Origin: Pseudomonas sp.
GTDB lineage: Bacteria > Pseudomonadota > Gammaproteobacteria > Pseudomonadales > Pseudomonadaceae
DNA: 14,638 nt
Direction of reading: 5' to 3'
Assembly (NCBI GenBank): GCA_030654635.1
Contig: JAURXE010000426.1
Coordinates: 1-14,638 of the forward strand
Below, one piece after another: positions 1-6,875 of the stretch. How positions within the stretch are numbered: the first letter of the stretch is position 1; each line of letters begins with the position of its first letter. The notes under the pieces are model-generated. The model did not search any database. It was not told where the DNA came from and worked only from the letters and a program-made list of their open reading frames with translations. The position numbers were made by a program, and so were the translations under genes.

Positions 1-137
1 AACAGGCCGCACGCGTCTCGGACTACACGGCCGTTATGTACATGGGCAAACTGATCGAGTTTGGCGACACCGATACGCTGTTCACCAACCCGGCCAAGAA
101 ACAAACTGAAGACTACATCACCGGTCGTTATGGCTGA
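1..137 (+). CDS. pstB: Phosphate ABC transporter ATP-binding protein PstB, C-terminal fragment
   Basis: The last 44 codons of a gene that begins upstream of the window, read from base 3 and ending in TGA. The visible start ([20 protein letters not shown]) is the stretch that follows the switch histidine in PstB ATPases, and the end (DYITGRYG) is the usual PstB C-terminus. Walker A, signature and Walker B motifs lie outside the window. PstB powers the high-affinity PstSCAB phosphate importer at the inner membrane. phoU follows 106 bp downstream on the same strand, the normal pst-phoU operon order. Assignment is by sequence recognition plus context. Confidence 0.93.
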   Translation, partial: QAARVSDYTAVMYMGKLIEFGDTDTLFTNPAKKQTEDYITGRYG

Positions 138-243
138 CAGCAGGGGCTGCCGCCAAACCTTTGCGGCATGCGCTGTACCTGGAGAGACGATTAATCGGCG
201 GGCAATTTAACGCGTGTCGCCGGCAGCTTTTTGCGGAGCCTTT

Positions 244-972
244 ATGATGAACAAAGACAGCCACACCCAGCACATTTCCGCCCAGTTCAACGCCGAACTG
301 GAAGAGGTTCGCAGCCATCTGCTGGCGATGGGCGGCCTGGTTGAAAAGCAAGTCAACGATGCGGTCACCGCCCTGGTCGAGGCCGATTCCGGCTTGGCCT
401 TGCAGGTGCGCGAGAGCGACATGCAGATCAACCAGATGGAGCGCAATATCGACGAAGAGTGCGTGCGAATTCTCGCCCGCCGCCAGCCGGCTGCCTCGGA
501 TTTGCGGCTGATTATCAGCATCTCCAAGTCGGTGATCGACCTGGAGCGAATCGGCGACGAGGCGACTAAAATCGCTAAGCGCGCGATCCTGCTTTGTGAA
601 GAAGGCGAGGCTCCGCGGGGCTACGTCGAGGTGCGCCATATCGGCGACCAGGTGCGCAAAATGGTTCAGGAGGCGCTGGATGCCTTCGCCCGTTTCGACG
701 CCGATCTGGCCTTGTCGGTGGCCCAGTACGACAAAATCATCGACCGTGAATACAAGAGCGCCCTGCGCGAACTGGTCACCTACATGATGGAAGACCCGCG
801 CTCGATCTCGCGGGTACTTAACGTGATCTGGGCCCTGCGTTCGCTGGAGCGGATCGGTGATCACGCTCGTAACATCGCCGAGTTGGTGATCTACCTGGTA
901 CGCGGCACCGACGTGCGGCACATGGGCCTCAAGCGCATGCAGGAAGAAGTGCAGGGCAAGCCGCGTGAGTAA
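244..972 (+). CDS. phoU: Phosphate signalling regulator PhoU
   Basis: A 242-residue, mostly helical cytoplasmic protein that links the Pst transporter to PhoR and keeps the Pho regulon off when phosphate is ample. It has the two tandem three-helix PhoU repeats. Each carries the family's metal-binding ExxRxGD-type motif: LERIGDEA (E101, R102, D105) and LERIGDHA (E202, R203, D206). The start at 244 gives the usual family length and follows GGAG at 235-238. A second ATG at 247 has better spacing (8 nt), so the protein may begin one residue later. An upstream in-frame GTG at 214 would add ten residues unlike the family and was not chosen. It lies behind pstB and is probably co-transcribed with it from a promoter outside the window. 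Confidence 0.95.
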   Translation: MMNKDSHTQHISAQFNAELEEVRSHLLAMGGLVEKQVNDAVTALVEADSGLALQVRESDMQINQMERNIDEECVRILARRQPAASDLRLIISISKSVIDLERIGDEATKIAKRAILLCEEGEAPRGYVEVRHIGDQVRKMVQEALDAFARFDADLALSVAQYDKIIDREYKSALRELVTYMMEDPRSISRVLNVIWALRSLERIGDHARNIAELVIYLVRGTDVRHMGLKRMQEEVQGKPRE

Positions 973-979
973 AGTAAAT

Positions 980-1018
980 GAAGGCCAGCACTGCGCCTTC
1001 GGGATGGCCCGCTATCCC
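980..1018 (+). terminator. Weak hairpins after phoU
   Basis: Two adjacent short stems follow the phoU stop: GAAGGC/GCCTTC (980-985 with 995-1000) and GGGAT/ATCCC (1001-1005 with 1014-1018). No clean T-run follows, only a T-rich stretch about 15 nt later. They could end the pst-phoU transcript, but the call is weak. Confidence 0.25.
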
Positions 1019-1040
1019 TTAGGCGTTGATGTTTGATTTT

Positions 1041-1086
1041 GTAGGGTGGGCTTTAGCCCGCCATCCAGCTGTTGGTGGGCTAAAGC
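1041..1086. repeat. REP-like inverted repeat pair, copy A
   Basis: The segment starts GTAGGGTGGGCTTTAGCCCG and contains a small hairpin (GGTGGGC, loop TTTA, GCCCGCC). A second arm in opposite orientation, TGGTGGGCTAAAGC at 1073-1086, is the reverse complement of 1050-1063 with one mismatch. Similar words recur at 6770-6810 and 9820-9882. A short GC-rich hairpin with a GTAGG-type tail, often paired head to head, is the style of REP/BIME elements common between Pseudomonas genes. No RAYT (REP-associated transposase) gene is present in this window. Confidence 0.7.
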
Positions 1087-1179
1087 GTTGTGATACTTAA
1101 CGGCGCACGCAGCGCTTTTGAGTTGGCGCTATGCCAGTACAGGCGGCTATGCTTGAGACCATTCGAACGGGAGTGGTTG

Positions 1180-2127
1180 ATGAGCAAAGTCAGTGTACTG
1201 GTGGTGGATGACGCGCCTTTCATCCGTGACTTGATTAAAAAGAGTCTGCGTAACCACTTTCCCGGCATTCATATAGATGAAGCGGTCAACGGTCGAAAAG
1301 CCCAGCAACTGCTCGGCAAGCAGACCTTTGACCTGATTCTGTGCGACTGGGAAATGCCCGAGCTGTCGGGGCTGGAGTTACTCAGCTGGTGCCGTGAGCA
1401 GGACAATTTGAAAACTACGCCCTTTGTCATGGTCACCAGCCGTGGTGACAAAGACAACGTGGTACAGGCTATTCAGGCCGGGGTTTCCGACTTTGTCGGC
1501 AAGCCGTTCTCCAGTGAACAGCTGATCAACAAGGTGACCAAGGCCCTCAGCCGTAGCGGCAAACTGGCCGCTGGGCCCGCCGCCAAGTCTACGGCGGCCA
1601 ATCCCTTTGCCAATGATTCGTTGTTGGCGCTGACCGGCAGCAAAAGTCCGGCGCCGGCAGCAGCCAACCCGTTTGCCAATGACTCACTGTCGGCGCTGAC
1701 CGGCGCCAAGGCGGCGCCCGTGGCGGCTCCAGCGCGGGCCGCCGCAGCTCCGGCCGCCAGCGGTGCTAAAGCCGCAGTGGCCGCACCCAGCGGTCGCGGT
1801 CAGGGCCAACTGCGCTTGCCCAGTGGCGTGCTGGCCTGCGTGATCAAAGGCCTGAGCCTTAAAGATGCGGTGGTGCTGGTCAAGCGCAGTGAGCCGTTGC
1901 CGCAGATTCTCGAAAGCGCGGTGCTCGACCTGGAGCAGGGCGAGGGTGGCGAGGTGGCGCGGCTGAATGGCTACCTGCACGCCATTGCCGCCTTCGAACA
2001 AAGCCCGGACAGCGAATGGCTGCAAGTAACCTTTCGCTTCGTCGACCGCGACCCACAAAAGCTCGACTACCTGTCGCGGTTGATCGCCCGTGGCACGGTA
2101 CAAAAACACTTCGTGCCTGGCGCCTGA
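1180..2127 (+). CDS. Response regulator, REC domain plus unclassified C-terminal domain
   Basis: A 315-residue protein. Residues 3-123 are a CheY-like receiver with acidic pocket D10/D11, phosphoacceptor D56 (LILCDWEMP), T86 and K108 (VGKPF). Residues about 125-208 are a low-complexity Ala/Pro linker holding two copies of NPFANDSLxALTGxK, at 141-155 and 163-177. Residues about 209-315 form a separate domain rich in beta-strand-like segments, with RFVDRDPQKLDYLSRLIARG near its end. That tail resembles PilZ domains, but the RxxxR signature is not evident, so PilZ is only a guess. There is no DNA-binding domain of a standard type. The start at 1180 (GGGAG at 1169-1173, 6 nt spacing) puts the receiver at the N-terminus; the in-frame upstream ATG at 1090 would add 30 residues with no domain. 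It sits where PA5364, an annotated response regulator, lies in P. aeruginosa. No partner kinase gene adjoins it. Confidence 0.88.
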   Translation: MSKVSVLVVDDAPFIRDLIKKSLRNHFPGIHIDEAVNGRKAQQLLGKQTFDLILCDWEMPELSGLELLSWCREQDNLKTTPFVMVTSRGDKDNVVQAIQAGVSDFVGKPFSSEQLINKVTKALSRSGKLAAGPAAKSTAANPFANDSLLALTGSKSPAPAAANPFANDSLSALTGAKAAPVAAPARAAAAPAASGAKAAVAAPSGRGQGQLRLPSGVLACVIKGLSLKDAVVLVKRSEPLPQILESAVLDLEQGEGGEVARLNGYLHAIAAFEQSPDSEWLQVTFRFVDRDPQKLDYLSRLIARGTVQKHFVPGA

Positions 2128-2172
2128 TGCCCTGCTGAGTCGCTAGCGCTGCTGAGGTGATCCTGTGGCGGT

Positions 2173-2200
2173 TTGACGCAGACGGCTCGGCGACTATCCT
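2173..2200 (+). promoter_or_regulatory. Candidate sigma-70 promoter for the small membrane protein
   Basis: TTGACG (2173-2178) and TATCCT (2195-2200) are separated by 16 bp. This is a near-consensus -35 and a moderate -10, placed about 85 bp before the ATG at 2286 in non-coding DNA. Prediction from sequence only. Confidence 0.45.
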
Positions 2201-2285
2201 GAAAGCAGGCCACTGTTGTCTTGAGGGCCTTGTTGCAGCCCCTCGAAAGAGCCGACTGCACCGCCAATCAGGAGCACTCGAAATT

Positions 2286-2603
2286 ATGAAATCCTCAGTT
2301 TTCGGCTCGATGTTGATCGTCAAACCACTGCGCGAAGTTTTTTGGTTCTATGGGGTAATTCCCAGCAGTATGCTCTGGGCCACGACCTTGGCTGTGTACT
2401 TCAGTGGTGCGGCGCTGACCACCTTACTGCTGATGTTTACCGTGCTGATCGGTTACACGGTGTGGATCATCAGCGAAATCTGGCTGTGCCGGCACAACGT
2501 GGAAAATCAGATTTACGGCGATCTGGCCAGCGTGCTGACGGCGGCTTGGGCGGCCAATACCCTGCTGCTGTCGGGGTTCCTACTGCTGCAACGGCTGAGT
2601 TAA
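2286..2603 (+). CDS. Small multi-pass membrane protein of unknown function
   Basis: A 105-residue hydrophobic protein that I do not recognise. Three membrane segments are likely, at about residues 18-37, 41-62 and 80-102. The loop between the second and third is short and polar (CRHNVENQIYGD). The N-terminus carries K2, K13 and R16 before the first segment, suggesting a cytoplasmic N-terminus. The ATG at 2286 was chosen over the upstream open frame (from 2157) because AGGAG lies at 2270-2274, although its 11-nt spacing is long, and because it sits just before the hydrophobic part. A promoter-like site precedes it and a strong terminator follows, so it is probably a single-gene unit. GC and codon choice look like its neighbours. 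Confidence 0.72.
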   Translation: MKSSVFGSMLIVKPLREVFWFYGVIPSSMLWATTLAVYFSGAALTTLLLMFTVLIGYTVWIISEIWLCRHNVENQIYGDLASVLTAAWAANTLLLSGFLLLQRLS

Positions 2604-2645
2604 CAGCGCCGCGTAGTAGCCGTCTGGGCTAAGCGGAACACGCAG

Positions 2646-2683
2646 AAAAAAGCCGCTGGGGTGTAAACCACCAGCGGCTTTTT
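2646..2683. terminator. Bidirectional rho-independent terminator
   Basis: A perfect 13-bp inverted repeat (AAAAAGCCGCTGG at 2647-2659, CCAGCGGCTTTTT at 2671-2683) with an 11-nt loop. The GC stem is flanked by A-run and T-run, so it works for transcripts from either side. It lies between the convergent small membrane-protein gene and the CoA-transferase gene, as expected. Confidence 0.92.
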
Positions 2684-2700
2684 GCATTGCGGCGTGCGGC

Positions 2701-4194
2701 TTAGCTGGCCAGCATGCGCCCGGTTTCGTCCAGGTTGATATGCCACTGCAGGGCTTCGCGCAGCAGGTGGGGTGTGTGTCCACCCTTGGCGCAGGCAGCG
2801 TCGAAGTATGCATTGAGGGCGGCGCGGTAGTCCGGGTGCACGCAGTTGTCGATGACCAGTCGCGCCCGTTCACGCGGCGCAAGGCCGCGCAAGTCCGCCA
2901 GCCCTTGCTCGGTCACCAGGATGTCGACGTCATGCTCGGTATGATCGACATGGCTGACCATCGGCACCACGCTGGAGATCGCGCCGCCCTTGGCCATCGA
3001 CTTGCTGACGAAGATTGCCAGGTGTGCGTTGCGGGCAAAATCCCCCGAGCCGCCAATGCCGTTCATCATTTTGGTGCCGCCGACGTGGGTGGAGTTGACG
3101 TTGCCATACAGGTCAAATTCCAGCGCGGTGTTGATGGCGATAATGCCTAAGCGGCGGACCACTTCCGGGTGATTGGAAATTTCCTGCGGGCGCAGCACCA
3201 GCTTGTCTTTGTACTTCTCCAAGTTGCCGAACACATCGGCATTGCGCCGGCTCGACAGGGTGATCGAACTGCCCGAGGCGAAGCTCAGCTTGCCGGCGTC
3301 GATCAGGTCGAAGGTCGAATCTTGCAGCACTTCCGAGTACATGGTCAGGTCGTGGAAGGGCGAATCAATTAGCCCGCACATCACCGCATTGGCGATGCTG
3401 CCGATACCGGCCTGCAGCGGGCCAAGGTTATTTTCCATGCGCCCAGCGGCCACTTCCTGTTTGAAGAAGCCGATCAGATGATCGGCAATGCTCTGGGTCT
3501 CAGCATCCGGCGGCAGCACGGTGGACGGTGAGTCCGGCTGGTTGCTGATGACGATGGCGACAATCTTCGCTGGGTCGATGGGAATCGCGCTGCTGCCGAT
3601 CCGGTCGTCCACCGCCACCAGCGGAATCGGCGTGCGGGTCGGCCGGTAGGTGGGAATGTAGATGTCGTGCAGGCCTTCAAGATTGGGGTTGTGCGCCAGG
3701 TTGATCTCGATGATCACCTGCTTGGCGAAGATCGCGAAACTGGCCGAGTTGCCCACCGAAGTGGTCGGCACTATATGGCCTTGCTCGGTGATGGCCACGG
3801 CTTCGATCACTGCGATATCCGGTCGTTTGAGCTGGTGGTTGCGCAGTTGTTCGACGGTTTCCGAGAGGTGTTGGTCGATAAACATCACCTCTCCGGCATT
3901 GATCGCGCGGCGCAGGGTGCTGTCTACCTGAAACGGCATGCGTCGGGCCAGCACGCCGGCTTCGGTGAGTTGCTTGTCGAGGTCGTTACCGAGGCTGGCG
4001 CCGGTCATCAGGGTTATTTGCAGCGGCTGGGTCTTGGCCCGTTCGGCCAGCGCGCGGGGCACCGCCTTGGCTTCACCGGCGCGGGTAAAGCCGCTCATGC
4101 CGACGGTCATGCCATCCTTGATTAAGGCGGCTGCATCGGCGGCGCTCATTACCTTGTCGAGTAGTGAAGACAGGCGAATGCGATCAGCGAACAT
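2701..4194 (-). CDS. Acetyl-CoA hydrolase / succinyl-CoA:acetate CoA-transferase family protein
   Basis: A 497-residue cytoplasmic enzyme of the acetyl-CoA hydrolase/transferase family (Cat1/Ach1/AarC type), full length for the family. The N-terminal half has GMSGFTRAGEAKAVP at 32-46. The C-terminal half has LGPLQAGIGSIANAV (257-271), the probable catalytic glutamate E288 in LTMYSEVLQD, the glycine-rich NGIGGSGDFARNA (378-390) and VTEQGLADLRGL (427-438). Members either move CoA between succinyl-CoA and acetate or hydrolyse acetyl-CoA; many first annotated as hydrolases proved to be transferases, so the transferase role is favoured but not shown here. The ATG at 4194 follows GAGG (complement of 4204-4207) with 9-nt spacing. 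It is transcribed alone, divergent from the M23 gene. In P. aeruginosa the closest homologue I recall, PA5445, is not at this place. Confidence 0.9.
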   Translation of the reverse strand: MFADRIRLSSLLDKVMSAADAAALIKDGMTVGMSGFTRAGEAKAVPRALAERAKTQPLQITLMTGASLGNDLDKQLTEAGVLARRMPFQVDSTLRRAINAGEVMFIDQHLSETVEQLRNHQLKRPDIAVIEAVAITEQGHIVPTTSVGNSASFAIFAKQVIIEINLAHNPNLEGLHDIYIPTYRPTRTPIPLVAVDDRIGSSAIPIDPAKIVAIVISNQPDSPSTVLPPDAETQSIADHLIGFFKQEVAAGRMENNLGPLQAGIGSIANAVMCGLIDSPFHDLTMYSEVLQDSTFDLIDAGKLSFASGSSITLSSRRNADVFGNLEKYKDKLVLRPQEISNHPEVVRRLGIIAINTALEFDLYGNVNSTHVGGTKMMNGIGGSGDFARNAHLAIFVSKSMAKGGAISSVVPMVSHVDHTEHDVDILVTEQGLADLRGLAPRERARLVIDNCVHPDYRAALNAYFDAACAKGGHTPHLLREALQWHINLDETGRMLAS

Positions 4195-4443
4195 GACGGG
4201 TAACCTCGGACGGTGCGAAAGAGCCCGGCAGTCTAGGCGATGGACTGCTTGCGGCCTCTACGACTAAGGTCGCATGCAAGGCTCTAGGTCAGCGCTTTCA
4301 GGCGGCTATCAGACGAGTGGGGTGCGCAGCTGGGGGCAATGCCGACTGCCGCACACTGGCAAGGCGAGTCTCTCGCGGTCTCTGGAGTGCGCTGCTAACC
4401 TTGTCGGCCTAGAACAAAAATAGCCGATGACCTTCGAGAGCCT

Positions 4444-5340
4444 ATGTTTGCGCGTTTAGTGACCTTGTGTGCGGCGCTGCTGCTGGCCAATGTGGCCCAG
4501 GCGCTGACCATCTACAAATACACCGATGCCTCTGGCGTGGTGACCTACACCGACAAGGCCGCGCCCGGCGCCCAGGTGTTCGTGTTTCGTGACCGCATGG
4601 TTGAACACATCGACCAACAGGTGAAACTCGAAACGCAAAAGCACGACGCCGGCGAAACCCTGCTGGTCAATAACGACCTATATGCCCCGGTGGAAATCGA
4701 ACTGCGTCTGGACCGCCTGGACAACGCTGGCGGCGTGCCGGACAAACCGATTCGCTGGGTGTTGCCGCCGCGCAGCAAAATCCGCTTGGTCACCCTGGCG
4801 CCGCTGGATGCCAGCAAACCCATGCACTACAAGGCCAAGTTGCGCACCGCCTTAGGTGACCCACGCTTGCAGCCCGTGCTCTACAACTACCCACTGCCTT
4901 GGAGTGGTGGGCCGTTCCGGCTGACCCAGGGCGCCAATGGTCGTTACAGCCACTTCACCGCCAAGGGCCGTTACGCCATGGACATCGCCATGCCGGAAGG
5001 CACGCCGATTCTCTCGGCGCGCGCCGGCATGGTGGTAAAAATAGAGAATCACCAGAGCGGACGCGGCAACAATCCGTCCGGTAACTTTGTGCGCATCCTG
5101 CATGACGACGGCACCATGGGTGTCTACCTGCATTTGATGCGTCAGTCGGTGACGGTGCAGGAAGGCCAGCGGGTCGAGGTGGGTAGCCTGATCGCGCGCT
5201 CCGGCAACACCGGCAACAGCACCGGCGCGCACCTGCACTTCGTGGTGCAGCGCAACGTCGGCCTTGCGCTGGAGTCGATCCCCTACGAGTTCAATCAGCC
5301 CGTCGGTGAGCTGCCGAACTTCGCCCAGGTAGGCAAGTAA
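4444..5340 (+). CDS. Exported M23-family metallopeptidase with N-terminal DUF4124-like segment
   Basis: A 298-residue protein with a signal peptide (residues 1-20, hydrophobic core then VAQA before LTIYKY), so periplasmic. Residues 21-45 (IYKYTDASGVVTYTDKAAPG) match the DUF4124 pattern. A middle region (75-155) is beta-rich and unassigned. Residues 165-272 are an M23/LytM peptidase domain with zinc ligands H170, D180 and H265, plus H263 of the GAHLHF motif and H230 in VYLHL. M23 enzymes cut peptide cross-links in peptidoglycan, or have lost activity and activate amidases; the full ligand set argues for activity. GAGAG before the ATG supports the start. The position matches PA5363 in P. aeruginosa, which is next to the response-regulator gene there. 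Confidence 0.9.
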   Translation: MFARLVTLCAALLLANVAQALTIYKYTDASGVVTYTDKAAPGAQVFVFRDRMVEHIDQQVKLETQKHDAGETLLVNNDLYAPVEIELRLDRLDNAGGVPDKPIRWVLPPRSKIRLVTLAPLDASKPMHYKAKLRTALGDPRLQPVLYNYPLPWSGGPFRLTQGANGRYSHFTAKGRYAMDIAMPEGTPILSARAGMVVKIENHQSGRGNNPSGNFVRILHDDGTMGVYLHLMRQSVTVQEGQRVEVGSLIARSGNTGNSTGAHLHFVVQRNVGLALESIPYEFNQPVGELPNFAQVGK

Positions 5341-5414
5341 GCGGGCTTTGCCGCCGGCTCAACAGGGCCGCGACAGCGCTTTGTTAGGTGGCGCGTCGGG
5401 AGAATCAAGCATTC

Positions 5415-6731
5415 TCAGCTCCGCTCTAGCAGTTTGGCTCGCGCAGTTACTGACGAAGCGGACGACGCCGCGAACTTGGCCGCGTCGCGTACGGCCGTCA
5501 AGTCTTCAGGCATAGCCAGCGCAGCCTGCGCGCGCTTGAGCGCCAACTGCCCGTGGTACTCGGCGGCTTCTCGCATTGCTGGATCATCGAGCGAGGCAAG
5601 CGCGTGCAGCGCTTTTTGCAGCCGCACTGCCACCTCGACCGTGCCGGCGCCATCACGGGCAATGGCGGTGAACGCGTCATCGAACATGTCCCGCACCGAG
5701 ACTTCGGGCACTTCTACGCGGTCGTACTTCGGCACCTGTTCAGTGTCAGTTGTTCCGACCCCGCTCCATGCTGCAAACAGCCGCACCAGTGTGCCGATGA
5801 TATAGATTGCCGTGCCGGGATCATTTACGGCGGGCGACAAGGCGCGACCGGCGATCTCCGACAGCACCACCAAACCAAATCGCGGATCGTCGTCGAAAAA
5901 CCGCGAGCCGCCGATCTTGAACGACGCGACTACAGCCTTACAGTCCGCCTGGGGTTGATCATCTGGGCTGCTGATGACGTAGGCGAGTGCCCGGCCTGGC
6001 GCCGCGAAGGTGCCCGGCAGCGCCGCTACCTGCACCCGCACCTGGTTTGTCTGCGCCCACGTCTGGAGCGTGGCGATGTCGATGTGCTGCACGTAACCCA
6101 CGCTCGTCGCGAACACGGCTTGCCCGCTGACTTGGGATCGCGCTGGGGCCGCGCAAAGGGTTGGCATATCCCGCCGCCGCTGCAGGGCCTGTACGGTCGC
6201 CGCTTCAACCTTGCCGATCGTCGATCCCATGCGTCCAAGGCGAGCGATGCGGTCAACCCAGCGGACAAACGTAATGATGACCACGCCGAATACGGTCAAG
6301 GTCAAAACGAACAGGATGAACAGGCCAGCTGTTTCGAAGTAGCTGTTCTTGGCCGCGGTGAGCGCCACGATGCTAAAAATGAATGCGCCCACAAAGGTCG
6401 AAAGGGCGTTCTGGGAGGCGTCGTCGGCGACGACCAAGGTAAATGACCGTGGCGTTGCTGTGCTGCTTGCCGAAGCGTAAGCCGACACCATGGACGCCAC
6501 CGAAAAAGTGGCAATCACCAACATACTTGCGGCCATGATGGACAGTAATGTCTCGATGGAGTCCGCTGTAATCACAGGCACTACCTGCGCTAAGGTGGTG
6601 CCATCAGCAAGCTTTGCGGCGAACACCATCGCGATCGATAGCAGGCAAACGGCCAAAGGCTTTACCCAAAGCCGGTCGCGATACCGATTGAGGAAAACCC
6701 TGGCGCGGTCCGCCGAAATGATAAAGGCCAT
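5415..6731 (-). CDS. DUF2254 family membrane protein
   Basis: A 438-residue predicted inner-membrane protein. The N-terminal half has four membrane segments at about residues 22-42, 61-86, 110-127 and 133-156, then a long soluble C-terminal part. Hallmarks of the predicted-membrane-protein family DUF2254 are the SAYASASSTATPRSF stretch (83-97) and, in the C-terminal half, FFDDDPRFGLVVLSEIAGRA followed by LSPAVNDPGTA. No function is established for the family that I can state. The ATG at 6731 has GGGGA five bases upstream. It converges on the M23 gene with only 74 bp between the stops and no clear terminator there. A REP-like hairpin lies just behind its start. It is absent at this place in the P. 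aeruginosa order as I recall it, so it may be an insertion in this lineage. Confidence 0.85.
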   Translation of the reverse strand: MAFIISADRARVFLNRYRDRLWVKPLAVCLLSIAMVFAAKLADGTTLAQVVPVITADSIETLLSIMAASMLVIATFSVASMVSAYASASSTATPRSFTLVVADDASQNALSTFVGAFIFSIVALTAAKNSYFETAGLFILFVLTLTVFGVVIITFVRWVDRIARLGRMGSTIGKVEAATVQALQRRRDMPTLCAAPARSQVSGQAVFATSVGYVQHIDIATLQTWAQTNQVRVQVAALPGTFAAPGRALAYVISSPDDQPQADCKAVVASFKIGGSRFFDDDPRFGLVVLSEIAGRALSPAVNDPGTAIYIIGTLVRLFAAWSGVGTTDTEQVPKYDRVEVPEVSVRDMFDDAFTAIARDGAGTVEVAVRLQKALHALASLDDPAMREAAEYHGQLALKRAQAALAMPEDLTAVRDAAKFAASSASSVTARAKLLERS

Positions 6732-6769
6732 CTTAATCCCCGTTGCTCAGTCTGATGATTAAGCTAATG

Positions 6770-6810
6770 GGCGGACTTTAGTCCGCCAAGAGCAAGGCAC
6801 GTAGGGTGGG
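6770..6810. repeat. REP-like hairpin, copy B
   Basis: A perfect stem GGCGGAC / GTCCGCC with loop TTTA (6770-6787), then GTAGGGTGGG at 6801-6810. The TTTA loop and the GTAGGGTGGG word are shared with copy A. It lies between the DUF2254 and CorC-like genes, which are both on the minus strand. Confidence 0.6.
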
Positions 6811-6875
6811 AAACTGCGACTCATTTACCACCGAGCAGATATCCAGGCGACTTGCTTATTGCGTGGCGGACGAAC

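Noticed and set aside
118..921. 267-codon minus-strand open frame
   Set aside because: Antisense of phoU; the composition is that of a shadow frame and phoU is certain.
1090..1179. N-terminal extension of the response regulator
   Set aside because: It would put 30 residues before the receiver; the start at 1180 has a good ribosome site and gives the normal receiver N-terminus.
4401..4424. TTGTCG followed by AAAAATAG as a promoter for the M23 gene
   Set aside because: No -10 at a workable distance; the divergent 249-bp gap must hold promoters but none could be fixed.
5400..5416. GAGAAT/ATTCTC hairpin between the convergent M23 and DUF2254 genes
   Set aside because: Only a 6-bp AT-rich stem, overlapping the DUF2254 stop and lacking a T-run; not supported as a terminator.
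5553..6446. 297-codon plus-strand open frame
   Set aside because: It lies wholly opposite the DUF2254 gene, its translation is rich in R, H, G and D with no domain pattern, and the opposite strand has a clear protein with membrane helices.
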